Counted from the first letter of the stretch, positions 24,705 through 33,320 are shown. The stretch: DNA of 64,000 bases from Pararhizobium_B sp963838155 (GCA_963838155.1 CAWIQE010000004.1:124001-188000); one strand, 5' to 3'. Notes: a model not told the origin generated them from the sequence alone. Made by a program: numbers and translations.

Positions 24705-24721
24705 GTTCCACATACAGGAAC
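24705..24721. promoter_or_regulatory. inverted repeat GTTCC-N7-GGAAC, candidate operator
   Basis: A perfect 5-base inverted repeat with spacer ACATACA lies 122 bases before the binding-protein gene in the 309-base divergent interval 24534-24842. A TTGACT at 24682-24687 could be a -35 element. The repeat resembles IclR/GntR-type operators, but no regulator gene is adjacent. The rest of the interval shows no gene. Confidence 0.4.
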
Positions 24722-24842
24722 GGCTTTCTGGGCGGGCAGCCGACGGCCTCGTACCGTTCGGGAGGACACCGGTCGCGGCCGCGTTTGTCTTGCGTTCCGG
24801 ACCGGCTGTGTGAAAAAAGCAATCTCCACAGGGAGGAAATCG

Positions 24843-26048
24843 ATGAAAAAGACCCTATGGCTGGCGCCGCTCGTCGTCGCGCTCGCCGCATCCTCGTCGC
24901 CGGCGTCGGCTGCCGACAACGTCATCAAGCTCGGCGCATCCGTCCAGCTGACCGGCGCCAACGCCAATACCGGGCGCTACTATCGCGACGCCTACAATCT
25001 CGCCATCGACAAGATCAACGAGGCCGGGGGCGTGAAGGTCGGCGACAAGACCTACAAGCTCAAGCTCGACATCCTCGACAACCAGTCCGACGTGAACCTC
25101 AGCGTGCGCCAGTACGTGCAGCTGCTGACGTCCGACAAGGTCAATTTCCTGCTCGGGCCCTTCGCCTCCAACTTCGCGCTGAACGACAGCTCGGTCGCCG
25201 AGAAGTACAAGGTGCCGATGGTCCAGGGCGGCGGCGCTTCCGGGCAGATCTTCAGCCGCGGCTACAAGTACATCTTCGGCACTTTGCCGCCGGCGGACGA
25301 CTACTTCGCCTCGACGATCGACATGCTGAAGAAGCTCGATCCGTCGCCGAAGAGCGTCGCGCTGATCTCGGCCGACGACAGCTTCGACGTCTCCGTCGCC
25401 AAAGGCACGCGCAAGCACCTCAAGGACGCCGGGATGGACATCGTCCTCGACGAGAAGTTCCGTGACGGGGGCGGCGAGTTCTCCTCGATCCTGTCGCAGG
25501 TCAAGTCGAAGAACGTCGACGCCATCCTGTGGAGCGGCCACGAGACCGACGCGCTGAACTTCATCCGCCAGGCCAAGAGCCTCAACGTCAACCCGAAGGA
25601 CTTCTACTCCTTCACGGTCGGCGTGCCGACGGCCGATTTCCGCAAGGCCCTCGGCAAGGACGCCGACTATGCCTTCGGCATGACGTCCTGGCTGCCGAGC
25701 GACCAGCTCAAGGACAAGTGGTTCGGCGACGCGGCGCAATTCGCCGACGCCTACGACAAGAAGTTCGGCTACCAGCCCGACTACCACGCCGCTTCGGGCG
25801 CGGCCGACGTGGAAACCTTCGCCTATGCGGTGGAGAAGGCCGGTTCGCTCGATCCGAAGGCGGTTCGCGACGCGATCGCCAAGTCGGACTTCGAGAGCCT
25901 CTACGCCCATGTGAAGTACGGCGACAACGGGCAGATCGACCTGCCGCAGATCGTCGTGCAGATCCAGGACGGCAAGCTGGTCCCGATCTATACGACGAAG
26001 CAGCTGAACGAGCCGAAATATCCGATTCCGGCCTGGGACAAGCGCTGA
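24843..26048 (+). CDS. branched-chain-type ABC importer, periplasmic substrate-binding protein (system 2)
   Basis: A 401-residue type I periplasmic binding protein. Signal peptide MKKTLWLAPLVVALAASSSP with cleavage near ASA-ADN (about residue 24), followed by VIKLGASVQLTGANANTGRYY, the typical first strand and ligand loop of amino-acid/amide binding proteins. The ATG follows GGGAGG. It leads a complete LIV operon (livH, livM, livG, livF), from which it is separated by two perfect GC hairpins. Ligand unknown; the following ThDP and aldehyde-dehydrogenase genes suggest an amino- or keto-acid. Confidence 0.92.
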   Translation: MKKTLWLAPLVVALAASSSPASAADNVIKLGASVQLTGANANTGRYYRDAYNLAIDKINEAGGVKVGDKTYKLKLDILDNQSDVNLSVRQYVQLLTSDKVNFLLGPFASNFALNDSSVAEKYKVPMVQGGGASGQIFSRGYKYIFGTLPPADDYFASTIDMLKKLDPSPKSVALISADDSFDVSVAKGTRKHLKDAGMDIVLDEKFRDGGGEFSSILSQVKSKNVDAILWSGHETDALNFIRQAKSLNVNPKDFYSFTVGVPTADFRKALGKDADYAFGMTSWLPSDQLKDKWFGDAAQFADAYDKKFGYQPDYHAASGAADVETFAYAVEKAGSLDPKAVRDAIAKSDFESLYAHVKYGDNGQIDLPQIVVQIQDGKLVPIYTTKQLNEPKYPIPAWDKR

Positions 26049-26058
26049 TACGGACGAC

Positions 26059-26083
26059 GGCCGGCGGGCAGGGCCCGCCGGCC
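26059..26083 (+). terminator. perfect 11-bp hairpin downstream of binding-protein gene
   Basis: GGCCGGCGGGC (26059-26069) and GCCCGCCGGCC (26073-26083) pair perfectly around a three-base loop. It is the first of two tandem hairpins before livH and has no U-run, so message stabilisation or partial termination is likely. Confidence 0.65.
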
Positions 26084-26096
26084 GGACGGCAACACG

Positions 26097-26131
26097 CCGC
26101 GGCGTCCTCCGGAAGGGGGCGGACGCCGCGG
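26097..26131 (+). terminator. second perfect 11-bp hairpin downstream of binding-protein gene
   Basis: CCGCGGCGTCC (26097-26107) pairs perfectly with GGACGCCGCGG (26121-26131), loop 13 bases. With the preceding hairpin it separates the binding-protein message from livH. Confidence 0.6.
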
Positions 26132-26159
26132 AACGCCGGGCTTCCATGAGGGGTAGACC

Positions 26160-27017
26160 ATGCTTCTGATGCAAATCATCGTCAACGGCGTGCTGCTGGG
26201 GGGCCTCTACGGCCTCATGGCGCTCGGCATGGCGCTCGTCTGGGGCGTGCTGAACGTCGTCAATCTCGCCCACGGCGCGCTGATCATGCTCGGCGGCTAC
26301 GTGGTCTACTACCTGTTCACCGGGCTCGGCATCGATCCCTTCGCGGCGCTGCCGATCGCGGCGGTGGTGCTGTTCGTGCTCGGCTATCTGCTGCAGCGCT
26401 TCATCCTGAACCTGATCGTCCGCTCCGCGATGCTCAACACGCTCTTGATCACCTTCGGGCTCAGCGTCGTGATCACCTATCTCGCGCAGCTTCTGTTCAG
26501 CGCCGACTTCCGGACCATCAACCCGACCTATTCGGGCAGCAACGTCAATATCGGCGGCGTCACGGTGCCGCTCGTCAGCCTGGCGGCCTTCGCCATCGCC
26601 TTCCTGCTGGCGGCGGCGGTGTGGCTGGTGCTCAACCGGCTGGCGCTCGGGCGCGCGATCCGCGCCACGGCGCAGAACCTGACGGCGGCGCGCCTCTACG
26701 GCGTCGATCCGCGCCAGATCTACGCGGTGACCTTCGGGATCGGCGCGGCGCTGGCGGGCGTGGCCGGCGGGCTCTTCGGCGTGCTGACGCACCTGACGCC
26801 CTATGTCGGGGCGAGCCTGACGGCGAAGTCCTTCGTCATCGCCATCATCGGCGGGCTCTCCAATCCGTTCAACGTCATCCTCGGCGGCCTCGTCGTGGGC
26901 GTGGCGGAGCAGCTGGCCTCGCTCTATCTCGGCCCGACCTACATCGACGTGATCAGCTTCGGCCTGCTGGTCGTCATCCTCGTCGTCCGGCCCGCGAATT
27001 CCCTGAGGGCGGCATGA
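26160..27017 (+). CDS. livH: branched-chain-type ABC importer permease LivH (system 2)
   Basis: A 285-residue inner-membrane permease: MLLMQIIVNGVLLGGLYGLM start, and the motif VNLAHGALIMLGGYVVYYL typical of LivH. About eight hydrophobic segments. Its stop overlaps the next start by four bases (ATGA). Works as a heterodimer with LivM. Confidence 0.92.
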   Translation: MLLMQIIVNGVLLGGLYGLMALGMALVWGVLNVVNLAHGALIMLGGYVVYYLFTGLGIDPFAALPIAAVVLFVLGYLLQRFILNLIVRSAMLNTLLITFGLSVVITYLAQLLFSADFRTINPTYSGSNVNIGGVTVPLVSLAAFAIAFLLAAAVWLVLNRLALGRAIRATAQNLTAARLYGVDPRQIYAVTFGIGAALAGVAGGLFGVLTHLTPYVGASLTAKSFVIAIIGGLSNPFNVILGGLVVGVAEQLASLYLGPTYIDVISFGLLVVILVVRPANSLRAA

Positions 27018-27967
27018 TGAAGTCCGGCCTGACCCTCGCGATCGTCCTCGCCGGCGCCGCCCTGCTCGCCTTCGTGCCGCTCTTCGCCAGCGACGTGATG
27101 ATGCAGTTCGCCATCAACGCGCTGATCCTCGCCGTTCTCGCCCAGTCGTGGAACATCATCGGCGGCTTCACGGGCTACGTCTCGTTCGGCAACTCCGTCT
27201 TCTACGGGCTCGGCATCTACGGCACCGCGATCGCCATGGCGCAGTTCCATCTGCCCTTCGCGGTGGGGCTGGTGCTCGGCCTCGTCCTTGCGCTCGTCTG
27301 CGCGCTGCTGATCGGGCTGCCGATCCTGCGGCTGCGCGGGCCCTATTTCGCCATCGCCACGCTCGGGCTTTCGGCCGCCATGGGCGCGCTGATCTCGAAC
27401 ATCGACATCGCCGGCGCCAATACGGGGCTGATCCTGCCGCTGGTGCGGGCGGACCCGATGTTCTACTGGCTGGCGCTGGCGCTGCTTCTCGCCTGCACCC
27501 TCACGGTCTACTGGCTGTCGCGGAGCCGCTTCGGCGCGGGGCTCGTGGCGATCCGCGAGGACGAGGACGCGGCGGCGACGATGGGCGTCAACACGACGCT
27601 CTTCAAGATCGCCGCGCTGATGCTCTCGGCCTCCTTCACCTCGATCGCCGGCGGCATCTACGCCTACTGGATCTCCTTCATCGACCCGGCGAGTTCCTTC
27701 GACCCGACGCTGAACGTGCGCATGGTCATCATGGCCGTCTTCGGCGGGCCGGGGACGGTGCTCGGGCCGCTGGCCGGATCGTTCATCCTGTCCGCGGTCT
27801 ACGAGGTGCTGTCGAGCTGGATCTCGACGGCCGCGGCCCTCCTCTTCGGCATCGTCATCGTGCTGGCGGTGATCTTCACGCCGCGCGGCATCGCCGACGT
27901 CATCGCCGGCATGCGGAAATCCGGCTGGCGCTATCTGACGCAGAACATCCGGGAGAACCGGCTATGA
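27014..27967 (+). CDS. livM: branched-chain-type ABC importer permease LivM (system 2)
   Basis: A 317-residue permease of the LivM type, with SWNIIGGFTGYVSFGNSVFY near residue 45 and the coupling-helix region RSRFGAGLVAIREDEDAAAT near residue 180, where it contacts the ATPases. Start ATG 27014 overlaps livH, and its stop overlaps livG by four bases. Unlike system 1, it is not fused to LivG. Confidence 0.92.
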   Translation: MMKSGLTLAIVLAGAALLAFVPLFASDVMMQFAINALILAVLAQSWNIIGGFTGYVSFGNSVFYGLGIYGTAIAMAQFHLPFAVGLVLGLVLALVCALLIGLPILRLRGPYFAIATLGLSAAMGALISNIDIAGANTGLILPLVRADPMFYWLALALLLACTLTVYWLSRSRFGAGLVAIREDEDAAATMGVNTTLFKIAALMLSASFTSIAGGIYAYWISFIDPASSFDPTLNVRMVIMAVFGGPGTVLGPLAGSFILSAVYEVLSSWISTAAALLFGIVIVLAVIFTPRGIADVIAGMRKSGWRYLTQNIRENRL

Positions 27968-28713
27968 GCGCGGCCGACGCACGCCCCGTGCTGGAGGCGC
28001 GGGGCCTCACCAAGCGGTTCAGCGGACTGGTGTCGGTCGACCATGTCAGCTTCGCGCTTCAGAAAAACGAGATCCTCGGCCTGATCGGGCCGAACGGGGC
28101 CGGCAAGACGACCCTCGTCAACATGATATCCGGGACGCTGCGGCCGAACGAGGGAGAGCTCCTCTTCGACGGCGAGCGGATCGACCACCTTCTGCCCTAC
28201 CGGCGGGCGCATCTGGGGATCGCGCGCACCTTCCAGGTGATGAAGCCGTTTCCCGGCCTGTCCGCGCTCGACAACGTCGCCGTGGGCGCGCTCTTCGGAG
28301 CGGGCGGCGGGGAGAAATCGCGGCCGAAGGCGCGCGAGAAGGCGCGCGCGTGGCTCGAATTCACCGGGCTCGGCCATCGGGTGGACGCCCAGGCGGACGC
28401 CCTCGGCGGGCCGGACCGCAAGCGGCTCGAATTCGCCAAGGCGCTCGCCATGGAGCCGAAGCTCCTGCTTCTCGACGAGGTCATGGCGGGGCTCAACGCC
28501 GTCGAGGTGGACGAGGTGGTCGCGCTGATCAAGAAGATCCGGGAGCGGGGCGTGACGATCCTCGTCATCGAGCACGTCATCAAGGCGATCCGCAGCCTGT
28601 CGGACCGCGTTCTGGTGCTGCATCACGGGGAGAAGATCGCCGAGGGCGATCCGGCGACCGTGCTCGAGGATCCGCATGTGGTCGAGGCATATCTGGGCAA
28701 GAGGCGCGCATGA
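27964..28713 (+). CDS. livG: branched-chain-type ABC importer ATP-binding protein LivG (system 2)
   Basis: A 249-residue ATPase with Walker A GPNGAGKTT and Walker B LLLLDEVMAGLNAVE, and H-loop region ILVIEHVIKAI. The signature is degenerate: the position of LSGGQ reads LGGPDRKRLEFAKALA. LivG proteins often deviate here (for example L-x-Y-G-x-x-R-R-L-E), but the GPD form is uncommon to my knowledge. Four-base overlaps on both sides. It should still be functional as part of the heterodimer with LivF, which has a canonical signature. Confidence 0.9.
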   Translation: MSAADARPVLEARGLTKRFSGLVSVDHVSFALQKNEILGLIGPNGAGKTTLVNMISGTLRPNEGELLFDGERIDHLLPYRRAHLGIARTFQVMKPFPGLSALDNVAVGALFGAGGGEKSRPKAREKARAWLEFTGLGHRVDAQADALGGPDRKRLEFAKALAMEPKLLLLDEVMAGLNAVEVDEVVALIKKIRERGVTILVIEHVIKAIRSLSDRVLVLHHGEKIAEGDPATVLEDPHVVEAYLGKRRA

Positions 28714-29423
28714 GCGAGACGTTTCTCAGGATCGAAAAGCTGACGGCCGGCTACGGCGCGGCCCCCGTGCTGTTCGACGTCGACCTGGAGGTGCGCAAGG
28801 GCGAGATCGTGGCGCTCGTCGGCTCCAACGGGGCGGGAAAGACGACGCTGCTGCGCGCCGTCTCGCGGATCATCAAGGCGCAAGGGACGCTGGAGTTCGC
28901 CGGCGAGGACCTCTTGCCGATGTCGCCGGAGGCGGCCTTTTCGAAGGGCCTCGTGCAGGTCCCCGAGGGGCGGCAGCTCTTCGGCAAGATGACGGTGGAG
29001 GAGAACCTGCGCATGGGCGCCTTCCGGCGCAGCGACAAGGACGGCATCGCGGAAAGCCTCGAGGCGGCCTATCGCCTGTTTCCCATCCTCAAGGAGCGCC
29101 GCCGCCAGCTTGCCGGCAACATGTCGGGCGGCGAGCAGCAGATGTGCGCCATGGGGCGGGCGCTGATGGCCGACCCGAAACTGCTTATGATCGACGAGAT
29201 GAGCCTCGGGCTGGCGCCGGTCATCGTCGACCAGCTCCTCGAGGTGCTGGCCGACATCCGCGCGCGCGGCGTCACCGTCCTCCTCGTCGAGCAGGACGTC
29301 TTCGCGGCTTTCTCCGTCGCCGATCGCGCCTATGTCATGGAGACGGGACGGATCGCGCGCGAGGGTCCCGTCAGCGAGATCGCCGACGATCCGGCGGTGC
29401 GCGAAGCCTATCTGGGCGCCTAG
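28710..29423 (+). CDS. livF: branched-chain-type ABC importer ATP-binding protein LivF (system 2)
   Basis: A 237-residue ATPase with Walker A GSNGAGKTT, signature MSGGEQQM, Walker B LLMIDEMSLGLAP and H-loop LLVEQDVFAAF. It overlaps livG by four bases and closes the transporter operon. The palindromic repeat copy B follows about 50 bases later. Confidence 0.92.
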   Translation: MSETFLRIEKLTAGYGAAPVLFDVDLEVRKGEIVALVGSNGAGKTTLLRAVSRIIKAQGTLEFAGEDLLPMSPEAAFSKGLVQVPEGRQLFGKMTVEENLRMGAFRRSDKDGIAESLEAAYRLFPILKERRRQLAGNMSGGEQQMCAMGRALMADPKLLMIDEMSLGLAPVIVDQLLEVLADIRARGVTVLLVEQDVFAAFSVADRAYVMETGRIAREGPVSEIADDPAVREAYLGA

Positions 29424-29473
29424 AGGGCGTTTGCGCTTCATGGAAACGGGAACGCTCTCCGTCTCTCCGCCTT

Positions 29474-29579
29474 TAGAGCGTGTCCGCGCTTCACGGAATC
29501 GCGGACACGCTCTAAGTCTTTGTTTTTACGCGCTTCCGGACGGAAAACCGGTTTCCACATTTTCCTGGAAGCGCTTTAG
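29474..29579 (+). repeat. dispersed palindromic intergenic repeat, copy B
   Basis: The H1 module has a perfect 14-base-pair stem, AGAGCGTGTCCGCG (29475-29488) with CGCGGACACGCTCT (29500-29513). The H2 module runs from GCGCTTCC to GGAAGCGC around GGAAAACCGGTTTCC. It fills the gap between the importer operon and the ThDP-enzyme gene. Confidence 0.88.
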
Positions 29580-29622
29580 CCGCAGCGGGGGCGCGCGCGG
29601 ACCGAAAGAGGACCGATTGCCG

Positions 29623-31269
29623 ATGACGACGAGAACGGGAGGCCGGCTCCTGGTGGAGTGCCTGGAAGCGCAGGGCGTCGAACGGGTCTTCTGCGTGCCG
29701 GGCGAGAGCTATCTGGAGGTGCTCGACGCGCTCGCCGACAGCCGCATCGCGACCGTCGTCGCCCGGCAGGAGGGCGGCGCCGCGATGATGGCGGAAGCCG
29801 AGGGCAAGATGACCGGCCGTCCCGGGGTCGCCATGGTCACGCGCGGTCCCGGCTCGACCAACGCGGCCTCGGGCGTGCATGTCGCGCGGCAGGATTCGAC
29901 GCCGATGGTCCTCTTCGTCGGCCAGATCGGCCGCGGCATGAAGGGCCGGGACGCGTTCCAGGAGGTCGACTACCGCCAGACCTTCCGCGACCTCGCCAAA
30001 TGGGTCGAGGAGATCGACGACGCCGACCGGATCCCGGAGATCGTCGGCCACGCCTTCCACGTGGCGATGTCGGGGCGTCCGGGCCCGGTGGTGCTGTCGC
30101 TTCCGGAGGACATGCTGACGAGCATGACCGAGGCCGCTCCCGCCGGCCGCACGGAGGTGGCCGAACCGGCGCCGACGCCGGCGGCGGTGGAGCGGTTCGG
30201 CGCGCTCCTCGAGGGCGCGCGGCGGCCTTTCCTGGTGCTCGGCGGCTCGCGCTGGGACGAGGCGGCGGTCGCCGGCGTGCACGCCTTCGCCGAGAGGCAC
30301 GACCTGCCCGTCGGCGTCTCCTTCCGCCGCCAGGGGCTCTTCGACCACACCCACCCGAACTACGCCGGCGACGTCGGCCTCGGCATCAATCCGAAGCTGA
30401 AGGCGCGGCTGGCCGAGGCGGACCTCGTGATCCTGCTCGGGGCGCGCTTTTCGGAGGTCCCGAGCCAGGGCTTCACGCTCCTCGACATTCCCCGGCCGAA
30501 GCAGACACTCGTCCACATCCATCCCGGCGCGGAAGAGCTCGGACGCATCTATCAGGCGGACCTCGCGGTCAATGCCACGCCCGGGGCTTTCCTGGACGCC
30601 GTCGCCGGCCTCGGCGGCCGTGAGGGCGGCCGGGCCGCGGAGGCGCATGCCGACTACGACGACTGGTCGCAGGAGCTTCCGGAAACGCCGGGCGCGGTGC
30701 AGATGGGGGCGGTGGTGCGGCATCTGAGGGAGGTGCTCGACGAGACGGCCATCCTCACCAACGGCGCCGGCAACTATGCGACCTGGATCCATCGCTTCTG
30801 GCGGTTCCGGCGCTTCGGGACGCAGCTCGCGCCGACGTCCGGCTCGATGGGCTACGGCCTGCCGGCGGCGATCGCGGCCAAGCTGCGACATCCGGAGCGC
30901 GACGTCCTCTGCTTTGCCGGCGACGGGTGCTTCCAGATGACCTGCCAGGAATTCGGCACGGCCGTGCAGGCAGGCGCCGGGGTCGTGGTGATCCTCGTCG
31001 ACAACGGCATCTACGGCACGATCCGCATGCACCAGGAGCGCGCCCATCCCGGACGGGTGTCGGGGACCGATCTCGTCAACCCGGACTTCGCGGCGCTGGC
31101 GCGCGCCTATGGCGGCCACGGCGAGACGGTGGAGGCCGGCGACCGGTTTCCGGAGGCCTTCGCCCGCGCCCGGTCGAGCGGCAAGCCGGCCATCGTACAT
31201 CTGAAGACCGATCCCGAAGCGATCACGCCGACGACGACGCTCGCGCGGCTGCGCGCCGGGACGAACTGA
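29623..31269 (+). CDS. thiamine-diphosphate-dependent enzyme (acetolactate-synthase-like family)
   Basis: A 548-residue three-domain ThDP enzyme. The catalytic glutamate is in VARQEGGAAMMAEAEG near residue 50, and the ThDP/Mg motif begins GDGCFQMTCQEFGTA near residue 435 and ends in VDNGIYG. Related enzymes include acetolactate synthase, benzoylformate and oxalyl-CoA decarboxylases. No small regulatory subunit is adjacent, so biosynthetic acetolactate synthase is unlikely; a catabolic 2-keto-acid decarboxylase or lyase is more likely. ATG 29623 follows GAGGA. The aldehyde dehydrogenase 14 bases downstream could oxidise the aldehyde it releases. Confidence 0.85.
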   Translation: MTTRTGGRLLVECLEAQGVERVFCVPGESYLEVLDALADSRIATVVARQEGGAAMMAEAEGKMTGRPGVAMVTRGPGSTNAASGVHVARQDSTPMVLFVGQIGRGMKGRDAFQEVDYRQTFRDLAKWVEEIDDADRIPEIVGHAFHVAMSGRPGPVVLSLPEDMLTSMTEAAPAGRTEVAEPAPTPAAVERFGALLEGARRPFLVLGGSRWDEAAVAGVHAFAERHDLPVGVSFRRQGLFDHTHPNYAGDVGLGINPKLKARLAEADLVILLGARFSEVPSQGFTLLDIPRPKQTLVHIHPGAEELGRIYQADLAVNATPGAFLDAVAGLGGREGGRAAEAHADYDDWSQELPETPGAVQMGAVVRHLREVLDETAILTNGAGNYATWIHRFWRFRRFGTQLAPTSGSMGYGLPAAIAAKLRHPERDVLCFAGDGCFQMTCQEFGTAVQAGAGVVVILVDNGIYGTIRMHQERAHPGRVSGTDLVNPDFAALARAYGGHGETVEAGDRFPEAFARARSSGKPAIVHLKTDPEAITPTTTLARLRAGTN

Positions 31270-31283
31270 AAGGACAAGGGCAC

Positions 31284-32783
31284 ATGGCACACGACGAAGT
31301 CCTCAAAGCATGCGGTCTCGACCCCGCCGGCCTTAAATCCGGGGCCCTGGAGGTGCGCACGCCGGTCGACGGTTCGACGCTCGCCCGGCTCGTCACGCAC
31401 CAGACGGCCGACGTGGTCGCGATGATCGGCAGGGCGAAGGCCGCGTTCGAGACCTGGCGCGGCGTTCCGGCGCCGCGCCGGGGCGAACTCGTGCGGCTGC
31501 TCGGCGAGGAGCTGCGGGCCGGCAAGGAGGCGCTCGGCCGCCTGGTGTCGCTCGAATGCGGCAAGATCTACCAGGAGGGGCTCGGCGAGGTTCAGGAGAT
31601 GATCGACATCTGCGATTTCGCCGTCGGCCTCTCGCGCCAGCTCTACGGGCTGACGATCGCCTCGGAGCGGCCCGGCCATGCGATGCGCGAGACGTGGCAT
31701 CCGATGGGCGTGTGCGGCGTCGTCACGGCGTTCAACTTTCCGGTGGCGCCGTGGGCCTGGAACGCCGCGCTGGCGCTCACCTGCGGCGATCCGGTGATCT
31801 GGAAGCCCTCGGAAAAGACGCCGCTCTCGGCGCTGGCGACGCTGGAGATCTTCAGGAAGGCGCTCGCCCGCTTCGGCGACGCGCCGGACGGGCTCCTCCA
31901 GGTGGTGATCGGGGGACCGGAGACGGGCGAGGCGCTGGTGACGAGCCGCGACGTGCCGATCGTTTCGGCCACCGGCTCGACGCGCATGGGGCGGGCGGTC
32001 GGCCCGAAGGTCGCGGAACGCTTCGGCCGCCTAATCCTCGAGCTCGGCGGCAACAACGCGATGATCGTCGCGCCCTCGGCCGACCTCGAGATGGCCGTCA
32101 GGGCCATCGTCTTCTCGGCGGTCGGGACGGCCGGCCAGCGCTGCACGTCGCTGCGCCGCCTGATCGTCCACGAGGACGTCTACGACCGGCTCGTCCCGCG
32201 CCTGGTCTCCACCTACGAGGGACTGCCGATCGGCGACCCGCTGAAGGAGGGCACGCTCGTCGGGCCGCTGATCGACGGCGCGGCCTTCGACGGCATGGAG
32301 AAGGCGCTCGCCGCGGCACGCGGCGAGGGCGGGACCGTCCATGGCGGCGGACGGGCGCTGGCGGAGGACTATCCGGAGGCGCATTACGTGCATCCGGCCA
32401 TCGTCGAGATGCCGGAGCAATCGGCCATCGTCGCCCGAGAGACCTTCGCGCCGATCCTCTACGTCATGCCGTATCGCGATTTCGCCGACGCGCTCGCCAT
32501 GCACAATGCGGTGCCGCAGGGGCTGTCCTCCTGCATCTTCTCCACCGACGTGCGCGAGACGGAGGCGTTCCTGTCGGCCGTCGGGTCGGACGCCGGCATC
32601 GCCAACGTCAATATCGGTCCGTCCGGCGCGGAGATCGGCGGCGCCTTCGGCGGCGAGAAGGAGACCGGAGGCGGGCGCGAGTCGGGCTCGGATGCCTGGA
32701 AGGGCTACATGCGCCGGCAGACGGCGACCGTGAACTACTCGCGCGAGCTGCCGTTGGCGCAGGGCATCAAGTTCGACATTTGA
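31284..32783 (+). CDS. ALDH7-family aldehyde dehydrogenase (aminoadipate-semialdehyde / piperideine-6-carboxylate type)
   Basis: A 499-residue NAD(P)-dependent aldehyde dehydrogenase resembling ALDH7/AmaB, which oxidises L-2-aminoadipate 6-semialdehyde in lysine or pipecolate breakdown. Catalytic residues are E253 (LELGGNN) and C287 (GTAGQRCTS), with the cofactor motif VTAFNFPVAPWAWN. The C-terminal GGGRESGSDAWKGYMRRQT is characteristic of ALDH7. It is 14 bases after the ThDP gene, so they are co-transcribed. The lysine link is family-based inference; the glutarate genes at 46796-49179 are a possible lower pathway. Confidence 0.88.
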   Translation: MAHDEVLKACGLDPAGLKSGALEVRTPVDGSTLARLVTHQTADVVAMIGRAKAAFETWRGVPAPRRGELVRLLGEELRAGKEALGRLVSLECGKIYQEGLGEVQEMIDICDFAVGLSRQLYGLTIASERPGHAMRETWHPMGVCGVVTAFNFPVAPWAWNAALALTCGDPVIWKPSEKTPLSALATLEIFRKALARFGDAPDGLLQVVIGGPETGEALVTSRDVPIVSATGSTRMGRAVGPKVAERFGRLILELGGNNAMIVAPSADLEMAVRAIVFSAVGTAGQRCTSLRRLIVHEDVYDRLVPRLVSTYEGLPIGDPLKEGTLVGPLIDGAAFDGMEKALAAARGEGGTVHGGGRALAEDYPEAHYVHPAIVEMPEQSAIVARETFAPILYVMPYRDFADALAMHNAVPQGLSSCIFSTDVRETEAFLSAVGSDAGIANVNIGPSGAEIGGAFGGEKETGGGRESGSDAWKGYMRRQTATVNYSRELPLAQGIKFDI

Positions 32784-32802
32784 GCGGCACGCCCAGGTGG
32801 CG

Positions 32803-32822
32803 AAGTTGACAGCTGTCAACTT
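32803..32822. promoter_or_regulatory. 20-base perfect palindrome in a convergent junction
   Basis: AAGTTGACAGCTGTCAACTT is a perfect palindrome placed between the 3' ends of the aldehyde-dehydrogenase gene and the convergent RAM-domain gene. As RNA it can form a hairpin from either strand; as DNA it looks like a regulator site with TTGACA on both strands. There is no U-run on either side. Confidence 0.55.
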
Positions 32823-32831
32823 TCGGATGAG

Positions 32832-33068
32832 CTAGAACGCCTTGAACGTCAGGATCGTGTGGGTTCGCTCCAGCCCGTCGATCGTGTGGACGTTGCTGGC
32901 GACGAAGTGGCCGATGTCGACGCCGTCGTCGACGTAGAATTTCGCCAGCAGGTCGAATTCGCCGCTGACGGAGTAGACCTCGGAGGCGATCTCTCGCGCG
33001 GCGAGCTCGTCGGCCACGTCGTAGGCCTTCCCCAACTTGCATTTGAATTCTATGAAGAAGCATTGCAT
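32832..33068 (-). CDS. stand-alone Lrp/AsnC ligand-binding (RAM) domain protein
   Basis: A 78-residue protein consisting only of the C-terminal RAM domain of Lrp/AsnC regulators, without a helix-turn-helix. It starts MQCFFIEFKCKLGKAYDVAD at 33068, with GGAA eight bases upstream; the conserved YSVSGEFDLLAKFYV and HTILTFKAF strands are present. Such stand-alone RAM proteins bind amino acids and can oligomerise with full Lrp regulators. It is convergent with the ALDH7 gene, next to a 20-base palindrome. The function is unknown. Confidence 0.85.
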   Translation of the reverse strand: MQCFFIEFKCKLGKAYDVADELAAREIASEVYSVSGEFDLLAKFYVDDGVDIGHFVASNVHTIDGLERTHTILTFKAF

Positions 33069-33250
33069 GGCGTCGGTTCCGTGATCCGCGGGTTTCGTGG
33101 CCTTACGCCGTCTTCGAACCACATTCCGGCCGGGCCGGCAAGGCTGCCTTAGGATCGCGACGGCTTCCGAGCGGGGCGGAGGCGTTCGGGCGGCTCTCGT
33201 CGACGGCCGGAACGTCGCGGGCGCGTCCTTCCTCCGCAGATTCGGGAAGT

Positions 33251-33320
33251 CGCTCTATGTCGTTGTTTTCCTGCAGTTCCGGACGGAAAACCGGTTTCCA
33301 CTTTTCCTGGAAGCGCTCTA
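33251..33320 (+). repeat. partial copy of palindromic repeat (H2 module only)
   Basis: This 70-base segment (CGCTCTATGTCGTTGTTTTCC … GGAAGCGCTCTA) repeats the H2 half of the element and abuts full copy C directly. The first arm is mutated (CTGCAGTTCC instead of GCGCTTCC). Together with copy C it occupies most of the 412-base gene-free stretch 33069-33480. Confidence 0.8.

Noticed and set aside
29623..31269. Biosynthetic acetolactate synthase large subunit (ilvB)
   Set aside because: No small subunit gene follows and the neighbours are catabolic; only the general ThDP family is supported.
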